Positions 8,261-15,413 of a stretch of DNA of 36,592 nucleotides are shown here, in pieces (position 1 is the first letter of the stretch; each line of letters opens with the position of its first letter). The position numbers and the translations under genes are program-made. The notes below the pieces were generated by a model, which saw only the letters and a list, made by a program, of their open reading frames with translations, was not told where the DNA came from and searched no databases. Location of the stretch: NCBI GenBank assembly GCA_964535215.1, contig CAZHST010000031.1:1-36592 (forward strand), written 5' to 3'. The stretch comes from JACQHM01 sp964535215 (GTDB taxonomy: Bacteria; Methylomirabilota; Methylomirabilia; Methylomirabilales; JACQHM01).

Positions 8261-8688
8261 GTCCCATATTGCCCTATGGAGAGGCCTGTCTGGAGTATCT
8301 CCGGGAAGGGTATGCGGCTTGGCAGAACCCTTCGGGGACCGGTTGGGCCTTCGCCATCCGGGTGGAGCACCGGCTGGGGCTTGCTTTAAAAGAAGGGATC
8401 GCCTGCTTTGATCGTCTCACCCAGCTCAAGCTGATCCAGCCCTATCCAGGGCCAAACCTGATAGGGACCTATCGTCTGACCCCGAAGGGTGTCACCTTCA
8501 TGGAAATGTTACCCTGGTTTGAGGAGAGGGTCCGCTCCCTGTTGGCAGCTATCGCTGCCGATCCGGACCTGGGAGATGAGGAGAAGGGGCAGGTCAGGGC
8601 AGGCTTGTGGTTGGAGGCCCTGGAGGCAGCCCTCAACCGGGGCATGGGGTGGGCTCTTGAGCATCTGCCTGACCTTTGGAAGGAGTGA
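8257..8688 (+). CDS. Hypothetical protein, possible winged-helix fold
   Basis: 143 residues with no recognised family. Residues about 20-80 (WAFAIRVEHRLGLALKEGIACFDRLTQLKLIQP, then TYRLTPKGVTFMEML) show the helix-helix-wing rhythm of a small DNA-binding domain, and RLTPKG is often seen in the wing of such proteins. The remainder is helical and acidic. Translation is coupled to the aldo/keto reductase by an ATGA overlap, so it may regulate or assist that enzyme. This is inference only. Confidence 0.6.
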   Translation: MSPILPYGEACLEYLREGYAAWQNPSGTGWAFAIRVEHRLGLALKEGIACFDRLTQLKLIQPYPGPNLIGTYRLTPKGVTFMEMLPWFEERVRSLLAAIAADPDLGDEEKGQVRAGLWLEALEAALNRGMGWALEHLPDLWKE

Positions 8689-8779
8689 AAGAGGTAAGGG
8701 GGGCAAAACGGAGGGGCTTTCATAGAGGAGAGGCTCTTAAAAAATGAGATGTGAAAAAAGGAACAAGTTTGGGCGAAGG

Positions 8780-8974
8780 TTAAGACACCTGGATCTTCCC
8801 CGATGTCTCCCGCGCCCGAAGGGGGGGAATGGGCTCCCACCGGCCGGCCTCCCAATACCCGCACTTAAAGCATCGCCAGGTCTTTCTCGTCTTGAGGAGT
8901 CGCTGGTGCCCAAACCGCGCCTGCTCCTGCCGCCCGAAGAGGGGTGTCTTATCATGCGGACAGATCTTGGTCAT
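8780..8974 (-). CDS. Small zinc-ribbon-like protein
   Basis: 64 residues with CPHD at residues 5-8 and CFKCGYW at 35-41. The spacing resembles a zinc ribbon in which one Cys of the first knuckle is replaced by His or Asp. The middle is basic (Arg/Lys/His-rich), compatible with RNA or DNA binding. Two facts argue that it is real: an SD of seven matching bases (rc of 8983-8989, AGGAGGT) stands eight bases before the ATG, and a near-consensus sigma-70 promoter lies about 60 bases upstream. It is convergent with the preceding + strand gene. Confidence 0.7.
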   Translation of the reverse strand: MTKICPHDKTPLFGRQEQARFGHQRLLKTRKTWRCFKCGYWEAGRWEPIPPLRARETSGKIQVS

Positions 8975-9031
8975 GCCTGTAAACCTCCTCTGCCAAAAAA
9001 GGGTTAGAGCCGAGACATCCTTTTTCCTTTA

Positions 9032-9060
9032 AATATACTTGATGGTGGGGCTTGTGTCAA
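9032..9060 (-). promoter_or_regulatory. Sigma-70 promoter for the zinc-ribbon gene
   Basis: Read on the - strand: -35 TTGACA (9055-9060), 17-base spacer, -10 TATATT (9032-9037). The -35 is a perfect match and the -10 matches five of six. Predicted transcription start is near 9025, giving a leader of about 50 bases before the ATG at 8974. Confidence 0.75.
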
Positions 9061-9134
9061 GTTTCACGAACTCCTCACCCCGATCGGCGCGGAGGGCCTG
9101 GGCCGGGGAAAGACCAAAGGAGACTCTCCAGGCG

Positions 9135-9284
9135 ATGTTCCCATGGCTATCTGAACAGGAGCTTCGCCGGCAACTGAAACGGGAGCTTGCCTTCTTCCTC
9201 CTTTTCCTGCTTCTGCTGACGCTTGTAATCTTGGCGACGGGGCTTGTGGAAGGCTTGACGGGGTGCGTCCCTTTAATCCCCTGA
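9135..9284 (+). CDS. Possible small single-pass membrane protein
   Basis: 49 residues from ATG 9135: a charged N-terminal helix (SEQELRRQLKRE), one strong hydrophobic segment (AFFLLFLLLLTLVILATGLV) and a short tail. The only SD-like element, aaggag at 9115-9121, is rather far from the ATG. In-frame starts further upstream run into the opposite-strand promoter. It looks like a genuine small membrane protein, but no family is recognised and the start is insecure. Confidence 0.4.
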   Translation: MFPWLSEQELRRQLKRELAFFLLFLLLLTLVILATGLVEGLTGCVPLIP

Positions 9285-9320
9285 CCTGGGGAGCCTTCTT
9301 TCGCAGCCATCCAATTTGCC

Positions 9321-9349
9321 TTGCGGGGGCATGCCATCTGCGGTACAAT
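9321..9349 (+). promoter_or_regulatory. Sigma-70-like promoter upstream of lipoprotein gene
   Basis: -35 TTGCGG (9321-9326), 17-base spacer, -10 TACAAT (9344-9349; five of six). A T-rich stretch follows the -10. It lies 58 bases before the lipoprotein ATG and probably also serves the J-domain gene. Confidence 0.6.
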
Positions 9350-9406
9350 TTTTTATTGATCGAGAGGTCTGACGGGCAGGGTTCCGGATCGGAAAGGAGA
9401 GATGCC

Positions 9407-9703
9407 ATGAAGGGAACGCTGGTATCCTCGGTGCTGGCACTCCTGGTGTTTTTCTCGGGTTGTGCCACCATGCCGTCTCAGGGACTTACCACGATGCCTA
9501 CCACGACGACGTCAAAAGAGGTCAATCCGGGCTCCTTGGGCCACCCCTTCAGGTACGCAGCCTTCTTGCTCCATCCTGTAGGAGTGGTGACGGACTACCT
9601 CCTTTTCAGGCCGGCGATGTTCCTCTTTTCCAAAGCCCCCGGGGTCTTCGGCTGGACCCAAGAGGATGCCGAGGCCTACGCAAAACATGTGGGGAGCCAG
9701 TAG
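9407..9703 (+). CDS. Small lipoprotein
   Basis: 98 residues. The first 19 form a signal peptide ending in the lipobox FSGC, with the lipidated Cys at residue 19. A Thr/Ser-rich linker follows (about 20-35). The remainder contains HPFRYAAFLLHPVGVVTDYLLFRP, a pattern I have seen in small uncharacterised outer-membrane lipoproteins. The start is ATG 9407, six bases after aaaggaga. An internal hydrophobic stretch may be membrane-associated. Function unknown; it lies 27 bases before the J-domain gene. Confidence 0.75.
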   Translation: MKGTLVSSVLALLVFFSGCATMPSQGLTTMPTTTTSKEVNPGSLGHPFRYAAFLLHPVGVVTDYLLFRPAMFLFSKAPGVFGWTQEDAEAYAKHVGSQ

Positions 9704-9730
9704 CGTTTCCTGGTAGGAAGCAGGTCATCT

Positions 9731-10555
9731 ATGGCTCGGTCGGTCGGCATGGAGAAAGACTACTACGCGATCCTTGGCGTTCATGAGACGGCAAAGCCCG
9801 AGGAGATCAAACGGGCCTACCGTCGCCTTGCCCTCCAGTACCATCCTGACCGGAACCCCGGGGATCCAAAGGCTGCGGAACGGTTCAAAGAAATCACGGA
9901 GGCCTATGGGGTCCTGATTGATGAGGAGAAGCGGCGACACTATGACCGCCTCCGGAGGGAGAGGAGATGGCGTCCCTCGGATCAAGGGTATACCCCTGAG
10001 GAGATCTTCCGGGACCTCTTCACCGGCCGGGGAGCCGCCTCCATCTTTGCAGAGCTCCAGCAGGAGTTCAAACGGTCAGGTCTCCGCTTTGACGAGGCCT
10101 TCGTGAACCATCTCTTCTTTGGAGGCCGGGGCTTCGTGTTTGGGGTGGCCTTCTTCGGTTTTCCCTTTGGGCTGTTCCGGTTGTCCTGGCCCAAGGCCGA
10201 TCAAGAGACCGGTGTTGCCTTTGAGGGCCGGCCCCGTTTGGGCGAAAGGCTGAAAGGCCTTTTCAGCCAGGCTCGGGTCCTAGCCAGGACCCTCTTCGAC
10301 CCGGGGTGGAGCCGAACTTTGGCCGGATCAAACCCCCTGGACGTCTACGACGAGCTCCCCTTGACCCGGTGGGAGGCCGAGTCGGGGACCCGGAAACGGG
10401 TTGTCTTGAAACGGGGAGGGAGGGTCGAAGAGGTTGTGGTAAAGGTCCCGGCAGGGGTGAAGTCCGGGACGAAGCTTCGGTTGAGAGGGAAGGGGCTGAG
10501 CGACGGAAGGGGGAGGGCTGGCGATCTTTACCTCACGGTCACGATCGAGCCTTGA
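9731..10555 (+). CDS. J-domain (DnaJ/CbpA-like) protein
   Basis: 274 residues. The N-terminal J domain (about 10-75) has the HPD motif at residues 38-40 (YHPDRNPG), needed to stimulate the ATPase of a DnaK partner. The middle is not the usual Gly/Phe linker but a Phe/Gly-rich hydrophobic stretch (FFGGRGFVFGVAFFGFPFG). There is no CxxCxGxG zinc domain. The C-terminus keeps one beta-domain resembling DnaJ_C: KVPAGVKSGTKLRLRGKGL, then GDLYLTVTIEP. It is a class-II/III-like co-chaperone. A second possible start at ATG 9749 lacks an SD. It converges with the response-regulator operon, 12 bases apart. Confidence 0.85.
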   Translation: MARSVGMEKDYYAILGVHETAKPEEIKRAYRRLALQYHPDRNPGDPKAAERFKEITEAYGVLIDEEKRRHYDRLRRERRWRPSDQGYTPEEIFRDLFTGRGAASIFAELQQEFKRSGLRFDEAFVNHLFFGGRGFVFGVAFFGFPFGLFRLSWPKADQETGVAFEGRPRLGERLKGLFSQARVLARTLFDPGWSRTLAGSNPLDVYDELPLTRWEAESGTRKRVVLKRGGRVEEVVVKVPAGVKSGTKLRLRGKGLSDGRGRAGDLYLTVTIEP

Positions 10556-10567
10556 TAGACCTTCCCC

Positions 10568-11389
10568 TTATCCAGACTGGATACGGCCTTCCATCTCCAG
10601 CAGGACGAGGAGGCCGCCCTCGCCGGCCTTCCCCCGGATGCTGCTGAAGCGGAGTGTGAGGCGTCTTCCACCGTTCTCCAGGGTGATGCTCCTCTTTTCT
10701 GATTCGTGGGAGGCCAGGAGGTGGTTCACGATCCCTTCGACCCCGGCCCGGGCCTGGGGATCAAAGGCCGAGGCGAGCTTCGCTCCGATAAGATCCTTCT
10801 CGTTCTTCTTCAGCATCTGAAGAGCCGCTGGGTTCGCATAGACGATCCTCCCTTCCTCGTCGGCCTCCAAGACTCCTTCGCTCATGTTCCAGAGTAACAG
10901 CTCGTGGTGATGCTTCAGGGCGATCAGTTCAGTGACGAGCTGCCTGGCCCGGAAGCCCTCGTAGCCGAAGACGGCCTGATGCAAGGGGGCGTTTCGACCA
11001 TTGGCTTCCAGGTGGCGGAGGGCGGCCAGGATGTTCTCGACGACCAGGTCCAAGGGTCCCTTGGCGACATACGCATCCACCTCCAGGTCTGGCATCCCTG
11101 TGATGTCCCGCGCTGCCAGCCCGGAGAAGACAATGATGGGGATCTCACGAAAGCGGGAGTCCTCCCGGAGGTAGCGGCAGACCCGGGCCCCGTCCACCTT
11201 GGGCATAATGAGATCCAGGAGGATGAAATCCGGCCGCTCGCGCTCGACCTGCTTTAAGGCCTCAAGCCCGTCGGTGGCTTTTCTCACCCGGTAGCCTTGC
11301 TGCTCGAGGAATTCGCCCACCGCTTCCCGGAAGAAGCGATCGTTATCGACAACCAGGACGCTCTTTGAAGCCGTTGAGGCCGTCATCAT
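10568..11389 (-). CDS. Response regulator with REC and PAS domains
   Basis: 273 residues. The REC domain (about 9-125) keeps the acidic pocket (VVDND, Asp15 and Asp17), the phospho-acceptor Asp59 (ILLDLIMPK), the switch Ser (VFSG) and the Lys in AYVAKGP. A helical linker leads to a PAS domain (about 165-270; LLWNMSEGVLEADEEGRIVYANPAALQMLKK). There is no kinase, GGDEF or DNA-binding domain, so output is presumably through protein contact or ligand sensing by PAS. The first two codons are both ATG; ggaggggg lies just upstream. It overlaps the preceding regulator gene by four bases and is the last gene of this three-gene operon. Confidence 0.88.
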   Translation of the reverse strand: MMTASTASKSVLVVDNDRFFREAVGEFLEQQGYRVRKATDGLEALKQVERERPDFILLDLIMPKVDGARVCRYLREDSRFREIPIIVFSGLAARDITGMPDLEVDAYVAKGPLDLVVENILAALRHLEANGRNAPLHQAVFGYEGFRARQLVTELIALKHHHELLLWNMSEGVLEADEEGRIVYANPAALQMLKKNEKDLIGAKLASAFDPQARAGVEGIVNHLLASHESEKRSITLENGGRRLTLRFSSIRGKAGEGGLLVLLEMEGRIQSG

Positions 11390-11976
11390 CTTCCCCCTCC
11401 TTGACCTTGATGCAGGAGGTACCCGATCACCTTTTCTAACCTCGGCCCAAGCTGCTCGGGACGGCTGTCCGTACCTTTGTTCAGGTAGAGGGCCGGCTGA
11501 CAGCGGGCGATGAGCCGCCGGAGGGTGTCGTCAGAACGGACGGCGGAGAGGAAGAGGACAGGGGTCGGTCTCCCTTGAAACCCTTTCTCAACGGCCCGCA
11601 GGGAGAGGGCCGTCGCGATGCCGTCTAGGGGGATCATCACGATATCCAAGATGGCGAACCGGATCGGGAGCCCCTTCCGGAACTGTTCGGTGGCAAAGGT
11701 CAGAAGCTCCTGGCCGCTCTCGCAGAGGATGGGGTTGGAGAAGCCGAGTTCTCCTAGGAGGTCGGCCAGGAGGGTGCGGAAGAACCGGTCGTCATCAGCG
11801 ATCATGATCGAGCCTGTTTCCTGGGAGGGTTTGGTGGGCTCGAAGTCGAGGGGGAAACCACAGGCGGCGCAGCGGATCTCGATTCCTCCTTCAAGCTGGA
11901 CACTGTACATAGCGGTTCCCTCCCCGCAGCCCGGGCAATACTTCGTGCGAGGGTTTAAGGTCATTTCCTTCCCCAT
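11386..11976 (-). CDS. Zinc ribbon-REC response regulator (paralogue 2)
   Basis: 196 residues. An N-terminal zinc ribbon has four Cys (C14, C17, C36, C39; YCPGCGE and CAACGFPL). A receiver domain (about 55-190) follows, with acidic pocket DDD (61-63), acceptor Asp111 (AILDIVMIPLDG), switch Ser (LFLSA) and Lys in YLNKGT. All phosphotransfer residues are present. No output domain follows. The gene begins three bases after paralogue 3 ends. The two share a stretch of 143 identical bases (11426-11568 here) inside otherwise diverged genes. An in-frame ATG at codon 5 has a good SD of its own. Confidence 0.85.
   Translation of the reverse strand: MGKEMTLNPRTKYCPGCGEGTAMYSVQLEGGIEIRCAACGFPLDFEPTKPSQETGSIMIADDDRFFRTLLADLLGELGFSNPILCESGQELLTFATEQFRKGLPIRFAILDIVMIPLDGIATALSLRAVEKGFQGRPTPVLFLSAVRSDDTLRRLIARCQPALYLNKGTDSRPEQLGPRLEKVIGYLLHQGQGGGR
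11426..11568. repeat. 143-bp identical tract shared by two regulator genes (copy 1)
   Basis: Base-for-base identical to 12017-12159 (constant offset 591), as read directly. It encodes the end of the receiver domain (from PTPVLFLSAV to the PRLEKV region). The flanking bases of the two genes are clearly diverged. This is the mark of a recent gene conversion or selective constraint; conversion fits better because synonymous sites also match. Confidence 0.9.
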
Positions 11977-11979
11977 CGG

Positions 11980-12564
11980 TTACGCCCTTCGGTGAGCATG
12001 CTTAAGGAGGTAAGCCATCACCTTTTCTAACCTCGGCCCAAGCTGCTCGGGACGGCTGTCCGTACCTTTGTTCAGGTAGAGGGCCGGCTGACAGCGGGCG
12101 ATGAGCCGCCGGAGGGTGTCGTCAGAACGGACGGCGGAGAGGAAGAGGACAGGGGTCGGCTGGCGCACGTTCAGCCCTTTCTCCAGGGCCCTCAAGGCAA
12201 GGGCGGCGGCCGGGCCATCTAAAGGATACATCATAATATCCAGGATGGCGAGCTTGATCGAAAGCTCCTGGCGGAACCGCTCCGAGGCCACGGTGAGGAA
12301 CTCTTGGCCACTTTCACAAGGGATAACGTTCATGCTGAAGCCCCGTTCCAGCAGGAGTTCCGCGAGAACAGAACGGAAGAGCTTGTCATCATCGGCGATG
12401 ACGATGCAATCTAATCCCTGGATGGCAGGGCTGGGTTCAAACTCCAAAGGGAAGCCGCAGCCAGCGCACCGGACCTCTACCCCCTCCTCCTTCTGGACTG
12501 AGTAGGTGTAAACCTCCTCGCCGCAGCTTGGACAATACCGGAACGGTGACTTCCTGGCAGCCAT
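11980..12564 (-). CDS. Zinc ribbon-REC response regulator (paralogue 3)
   Basis: 194 residues from ATG 12564. Same architecture as paralogue 2: zinc ribbon (C11, C14, C33, C36; YCPSCGE and CAGCGFPL), then REC with acidic DDD at 58-60, acceptor Asp109 (AILDIMMYPLDG), Ser in LFLSA and Lys in YLNKGT. A longer frame begins with a GTG at 12624; the ATG is preferred because it has a ggggg stretch about eight bases upstream and homology to paralogue 2 begins there. It is the first gene of the operon 12564 to 10568. It has no cognate kinase in the window, so it is probably served by an orphan kinase elsewhere. Confidence 0.85.
   Translation of the reverse strand: MAARKSPFRYCPSCGEEVYTYSVQKEEGVEVRCAGCGFPLEFEPSPAIQGLDCIVIADDDKLFRSVLAELLLERGFSMNVIPCESGQEFLTVASERFRQELSIKLAILDIMMYPLDGPAAALALRALEKGLNVRQPTPVLFLSAVRSDDTLRRLIARCQPALYLNKGTDSRPEQLGPRLEKVMAYLLKHAHRRA
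12017..12159. repeat. 143-bp identical tract shared by two regulator genes (copy 2)
   Basis: Partner of 11426-11568. Immediately outside the tract the two genes diverge (for example after the shared ggggtcgg). Confidence 0.9.
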
Positions 12565-12610
12565 GTTGGAGACCCCCAGCTTAGGAAAGCAAACTCCATG
12601 CCATGTCGGG

Positions 12611-12624
12611 GTGTCCGGGGACAC
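12611..12624. promoter_or_regulatory. Short inverted repeat in divergent intergenic region
   Basis: GTGTCC-GG-GGACAC: perfect six-base arms around a two-base centre, between the regulator operon (-) and the helicase (+). It could be an operator. It is 47-60 bases upstream of the paralogue 3 ATG. No -10/-35 for the - strand operon could be identified with confidence. Confidence 0.35.
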
Positions 12625-12720
12625 AAGCCAGCTTTGCCTTTGGGGAGGACTCTAGGGGCAATCTTCAAGATGTTTCGAAAGGTAACAAACAGGGCAGATT
12701 GGTTCTCTGCTTGAAGAAGG

Positions 12721-12750
12721 TTGAAACTCCTCTTGGAGATATGGTATAGT
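12721..12750 (+). promoter_or_regulatory. Sigma-70-like promoter of helicase gene (leaderless)
   Basis: -35 TTGAAA (12721-12726), 18-base spacer, -10 TATAGT (12745-12750). Predicted start near 12757, the very position of an in-frame GTG. The frame is open upstream, but any start there would lie inside the promoter. Confidence 0.6.
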
Positions 12751-12756
12751 AAAGCC

Positions 12757-15132
12757 GTGATTAGCCCAAAGAACGTTTCCTCCCTTGATCCGTTGGACGC
12801 CCTCCTTGACGCCTTTCGACGCCGTTACCCCTTTTCCCTCGATCCCTTTCAAGAAGAGGCGATCCGGCTCATCGCCCAAGGGAGCTCCGTCATCGTCTCC
12901 GCGCCCACGGGGGCCGGGAAGACCCTGATCGCCGAGTTTGCCATCTTTAGGGCCTTAGAGGAGGATCGTCGGATCGCCTACACCACCCCTCTTAAGGCCT
13001 TGAGTAACCAGAAATACGCTGATTTCTGCCGGCAGTTCGGTGAAGAGCGGGTCGGGATCTTGACAGGCGATGTGAAGGTGAACCCCGGGGCCTCCATCCT
13101 CGTCATGACCACGGAGATCCTCCGGAACATGTTCTACCTGGAGCCGCCTGAGAACTTGGCGTACGTTGTCCTGGACGAGTGCCACTACATGGGGGATGAG
13201 GGGCGAGGGACGGTATGGGAGGAGATCATCATCAACTGCCCCAAGGAGATCCAGCTTATCGCCCTTTCGGCCACCGTCTCGAACATCGGGGAGATCGCCG
13301 ACTGGATCGGGAGGACCCATCGCCCCATCGCGGCCATCCATCACCCGATCCGCCCCATCCCGCTCCAGTATCTCCTGACCGACCCGGATGGGAAGATCTT
13401 CCCGCTGAACGAACTCCCCAGGTGGATGAAAAACCGGCGCGGCTTTGCCCCTCCCCATCGTCCCTTCAGGAGACGCCCCCCCGACCCCAACCGCCTTATC
13501 CTAGAGCTTCATGAACGACGGTGGCTTCCCGCCATCTATTTCATCTTCAGCCGCTCGGGCTGTGAGCGGGCCCTGGAGCAGTTCCTGGAGCATGATCTCG
13601 ACCTCCTGGAGCCCTCCCGCCGTCACGAGGTGGAGGAGATGATCCAGCAGACCTTGTTGGACTATCCAAGCCTCGTCCCCGAGAGTCCGCTGAATAGCCT
13701 CCTCCTGGAAGGATTGCGACACGGGGCTGGGGTGCACCATGCCGGCATCCTCCCTGCCTTGAAGCGCCTGACGGAGGTCCTGTTCGAGCGGGGCTTGGTC
13801 AAGGTCGTCTTCGCCACGGAGACGATGAGCCTAGGGATCCATATGCCAGCCAAGAGCGTCGTCATCCAGGGGCTTCGCAAGCGGAGCGAGTACGGCTTCA
13901 GGACCCTGACCGTCAGCGAGCTCACCCAGATGGCCGGGCGGGCCGGGCGGCGAGGGATTGACCCGGAGGGAAAGTGCGTGGTCGCTTTGGAATCGGTCGA
14001 GACCCTGGACGAGGTCCTCCGGTTAATCCGGGGCCGGCCGGAACCTATCGAGAGCCGGTTCAGAATCGGCTACAGTTCGGCCGCCCTCCTCCTGGCCAAG
14101 TTCTCTGACCCTGAGGCCATCCGGGGGACCATCGAGAAGAGCTTCGGCCAGTTCCAGAACCAGCGGTTGATCCGGCGGCTCGAATCGGAGCGGGAGGAGC
14201 TCCTCGCCCGGCTTGCCTCCGCCGATAGCTTGACCCCTCCATGCTGTGACCTCCCCGACCTGATCGCCTACCAGGAAAAGCGGACCCTCCTCCAGATGGA
14301 GCGGAGACGGCTTCAGTCAGAGGCCAGGCCCCGGCGGAGGAAACAGGGGGAGCAGACTTTCCCCTGGAGCGAGACCCTCCATGAGGCGAGGGCCAAAGTG
14401 GAGCGGCTGGCTTTGGAGCTTTCAGAGATGCCTTGTCATCGCTGCCCGGAGCGACCCCATTTGGAAAAGCGGCTGAAACATTCCCGGCGTCTCCAGGCCG
14501 CCCTGGAGCAACGGAAGGATCGCCTCAGACAGGTTCAAGCCACCTATTGGGACCAGTTCCTCCGGGTGGCGAGGATCCTCGAGCATTTCGGCTATCTCAG
14601 GGAAGGCTCCCTCTCGCTGGAGGGACGCTTGATCGCCTCCCTTCGCCACGACAACGAGCTGTTGGTGGCCCGGGTCCTTTTCGGGGGAACGCTTGACCGC
14701 TTAAAGCCCCATGAGATCGCTGCCCTTCTTTCCTGCCTGATCGAGGAACCAAGGGAGACTGAGACCTTCTTCTCCCGCTTGTTCCTGAAAAAGTACTCCC
14801 ACCTTCGCAGGAAGGTTCAGGTCATGCAGCATCTGGCCGAGGAGGTCGAAAGGGTGCAGAGGGCGTACCAGGTGGCCCTTCCTGTTTCCATGCATACCAG
14901 CTACCTCCCCGCCGCCTACCACTGGACCGCCGGGGAGGAGGATTGGCTGAAGCTGGTCCAGGAGTCCTACGGCGGCCATGAAGGGGATCTCATCCGGGCC
15001 TTCAGGCGCTTGATTGACCTCTGCCGCCAGCTCGAGGACTTCCCGGAGCTTGACCCAACCTTACGGCAGCGGTTGCACGAGGCCATCCTGGGCCTGGATC
15101 GCGGCATCGTCCTCGAATCCGCGCTGATCTAA
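12757..15132 (+). CDS. Ski2/Mtr4-like superfamily 2 RNA helicase
   Basis: 791 residues. SF2 helicase core: Q-like region PFQEEA (30-35), Walker A APTGAGKT (49-56), TPLKALSNQK, DECH box (140-143), motif III SAT, and motif VI QMAGRAGRRG beginning at residue 391. The C-terminal third has the helical DSHCT-like region found in Ski2/Mtr4/HelY proteins, and a possible metal site CHRCPERPH after a long coiled segment. Bacterial homologues occur in actinobacteria, cyanobacteria and chloroplasts and unwind RNA 3' to 5'. The start GTG 12757 has no SD and coincides with the predicted transcription start. The only other candidate starts before the helicase core are weak. Confidence 0.88.
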   Translation: MISPKNVSSLDPLDALLDAFRRRYPFSLDPFQEEAIRLIAQGSSVIVSAPTGAGKTLIAEFAIFRALEEDRRIAYTTPLKALSNQKYADFCRQFGEERVGILTGDVKVNPGASILVMTTEILRNMFYLEPPENLAYVVLDECHYMGDEGRGTVWEEIIINCPKEIQLIALSATVSNIGEIADWIGRTHRPIAAIHHPIRPIPLQYLLTDPDGKIFPLNELPRWMKNRRGFAPPHRPFRRRPPDPNRLILELHERRWLPAIYFIFSRSGCERALEQFLEHDLDLLEPSRRHEVEEMIQQTLLDYPSLVPESPLNSLLLEGLRHGAGVHHAGILPALKRLTEVLFERGLVKVVFATETMSLGIHMPAKSVVIQGLRKRSEYGFRTLTVSELTQMAGRAGRRGIDPEGKCVVALESVETLDEVLRLIRGRPEPIESRFRIGYSSAALLLAKFSDPEAIRGTIEKSFGQFQNQRLIRRLESEREELLARLASADSLTPPCCDLPDLIAYQEKRTLLQMERRRLQSEARPRRRKQGEQTFPWSETLHEARAKVERLALELSEMPCHRCPERPHLEKRLKHSRRLQAALEQRKDRLRQVQATYWDQFLRVARILEHFGYLREGSLSLEGRLIASLRHDNELLVARVLFGGTLDRLKPHEIAALLSCLIEEPRETETFFSRLFLKKYSHLRRKVQVMQHLAEEVERVQRAYQVALPVSMHTSYLPAAYHWTAGEEDWLKLVQESYGGHEGDLIRAFRRLIDLCRQLEDFPELDPTLRQRLHEAILGLDRGIVLESALI

Positions 15133-15134
15133 GA

Positions 15135-15168
15135 CAGCGTTCAGCCATCGGCCGTTACCTGAAGCTTA
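15135..15168 (+). repeat. Dispersed CAGCCRT-type repeat, copy C
   Basis: Lies just after the helicase stop. AGCGTTCAGCCATCGGCCG matches the reverse complement of copy F with two mismatches in 19, followed by TTACCTGAAGCTTAC. Confidence 0.6.
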
Positions 15169-15179
15169 CAAACAAGAAA

Positions 15180-15201
15180 GGCCGCCTACCTATAGGCGGC
15201 C
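15180..15201 (-). terminator. Intrinsic terminator of tRNA-Asp
   Basis: Perfect nine-base-pair stem (GGCCGCCTA / TAGGCGGCC) with a four-base loop. On the - strand it is followed by TTTCTTGTTT, as expected for a rho-independent terminator 34 bases after the tRNA. No T run follows on the + strand, so it does not appear to end the helicase transcript. Confidence 0.75.
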
Positions 15202-15234
15202 AAGAAACTTCGTAATCCTCAGAAGCCAAAGGGG

Positions 15235-15308
15235 CGGGGCCGACGAGACTCGAACTCGCGACCTCCGGCGTGACAGGCCGGCGTTCTGACCAACTGAACT
15301 ACGACCCC
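15235..15308 (-). tRNA. tRNA-Asp (anticodon GTC)
   Basis: 74 bases without CCA. Acceptor arms GGGGTCG and CGGCCCC pair over seven positions (one G-T), with discriminator G. The anticodon stem CCGGC/GCCGG closes the loop CTGTCAC with anticodon GTC. T-loop GTTCGAGTC is present. CCA is not encoded (CCC follows). It has a strong upstream promoter and a downstream terminator. Confidence 0.95.
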
Positions 15309-15321
15309 ATCCCCTGGCTAT

Positions 15322-15350
15322 TTTTTACCATGCCGGTCCACCGGTGTCAA
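15322..15350 (-). promoter_or_regulatory. Promoter of tRNA-Asp
   Basis: On the - strand: -35 TTGACA (15345-15350), 17-base spacer, -10 TAAAAA (15322-15327). A small inverted repeat CCGGT-cc-ACCGG (15333-15344) fills most of the spacer. Predicted start is about seven bases before the mature tRNA end. Confidence 0.65.
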
Positions 15351-15413
15351 CTGGTTTGTCGAATCCCCCCATCCGGAAGACCTCCAGGGAAACAATCACC
15401 TGTTCTCCGGGAC

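Noticed and set aside
15180..15201. Terminator for the helicase on the + strand
   Set aside because: No T run follows on the + strand; it fits the - strand tRNA instead.
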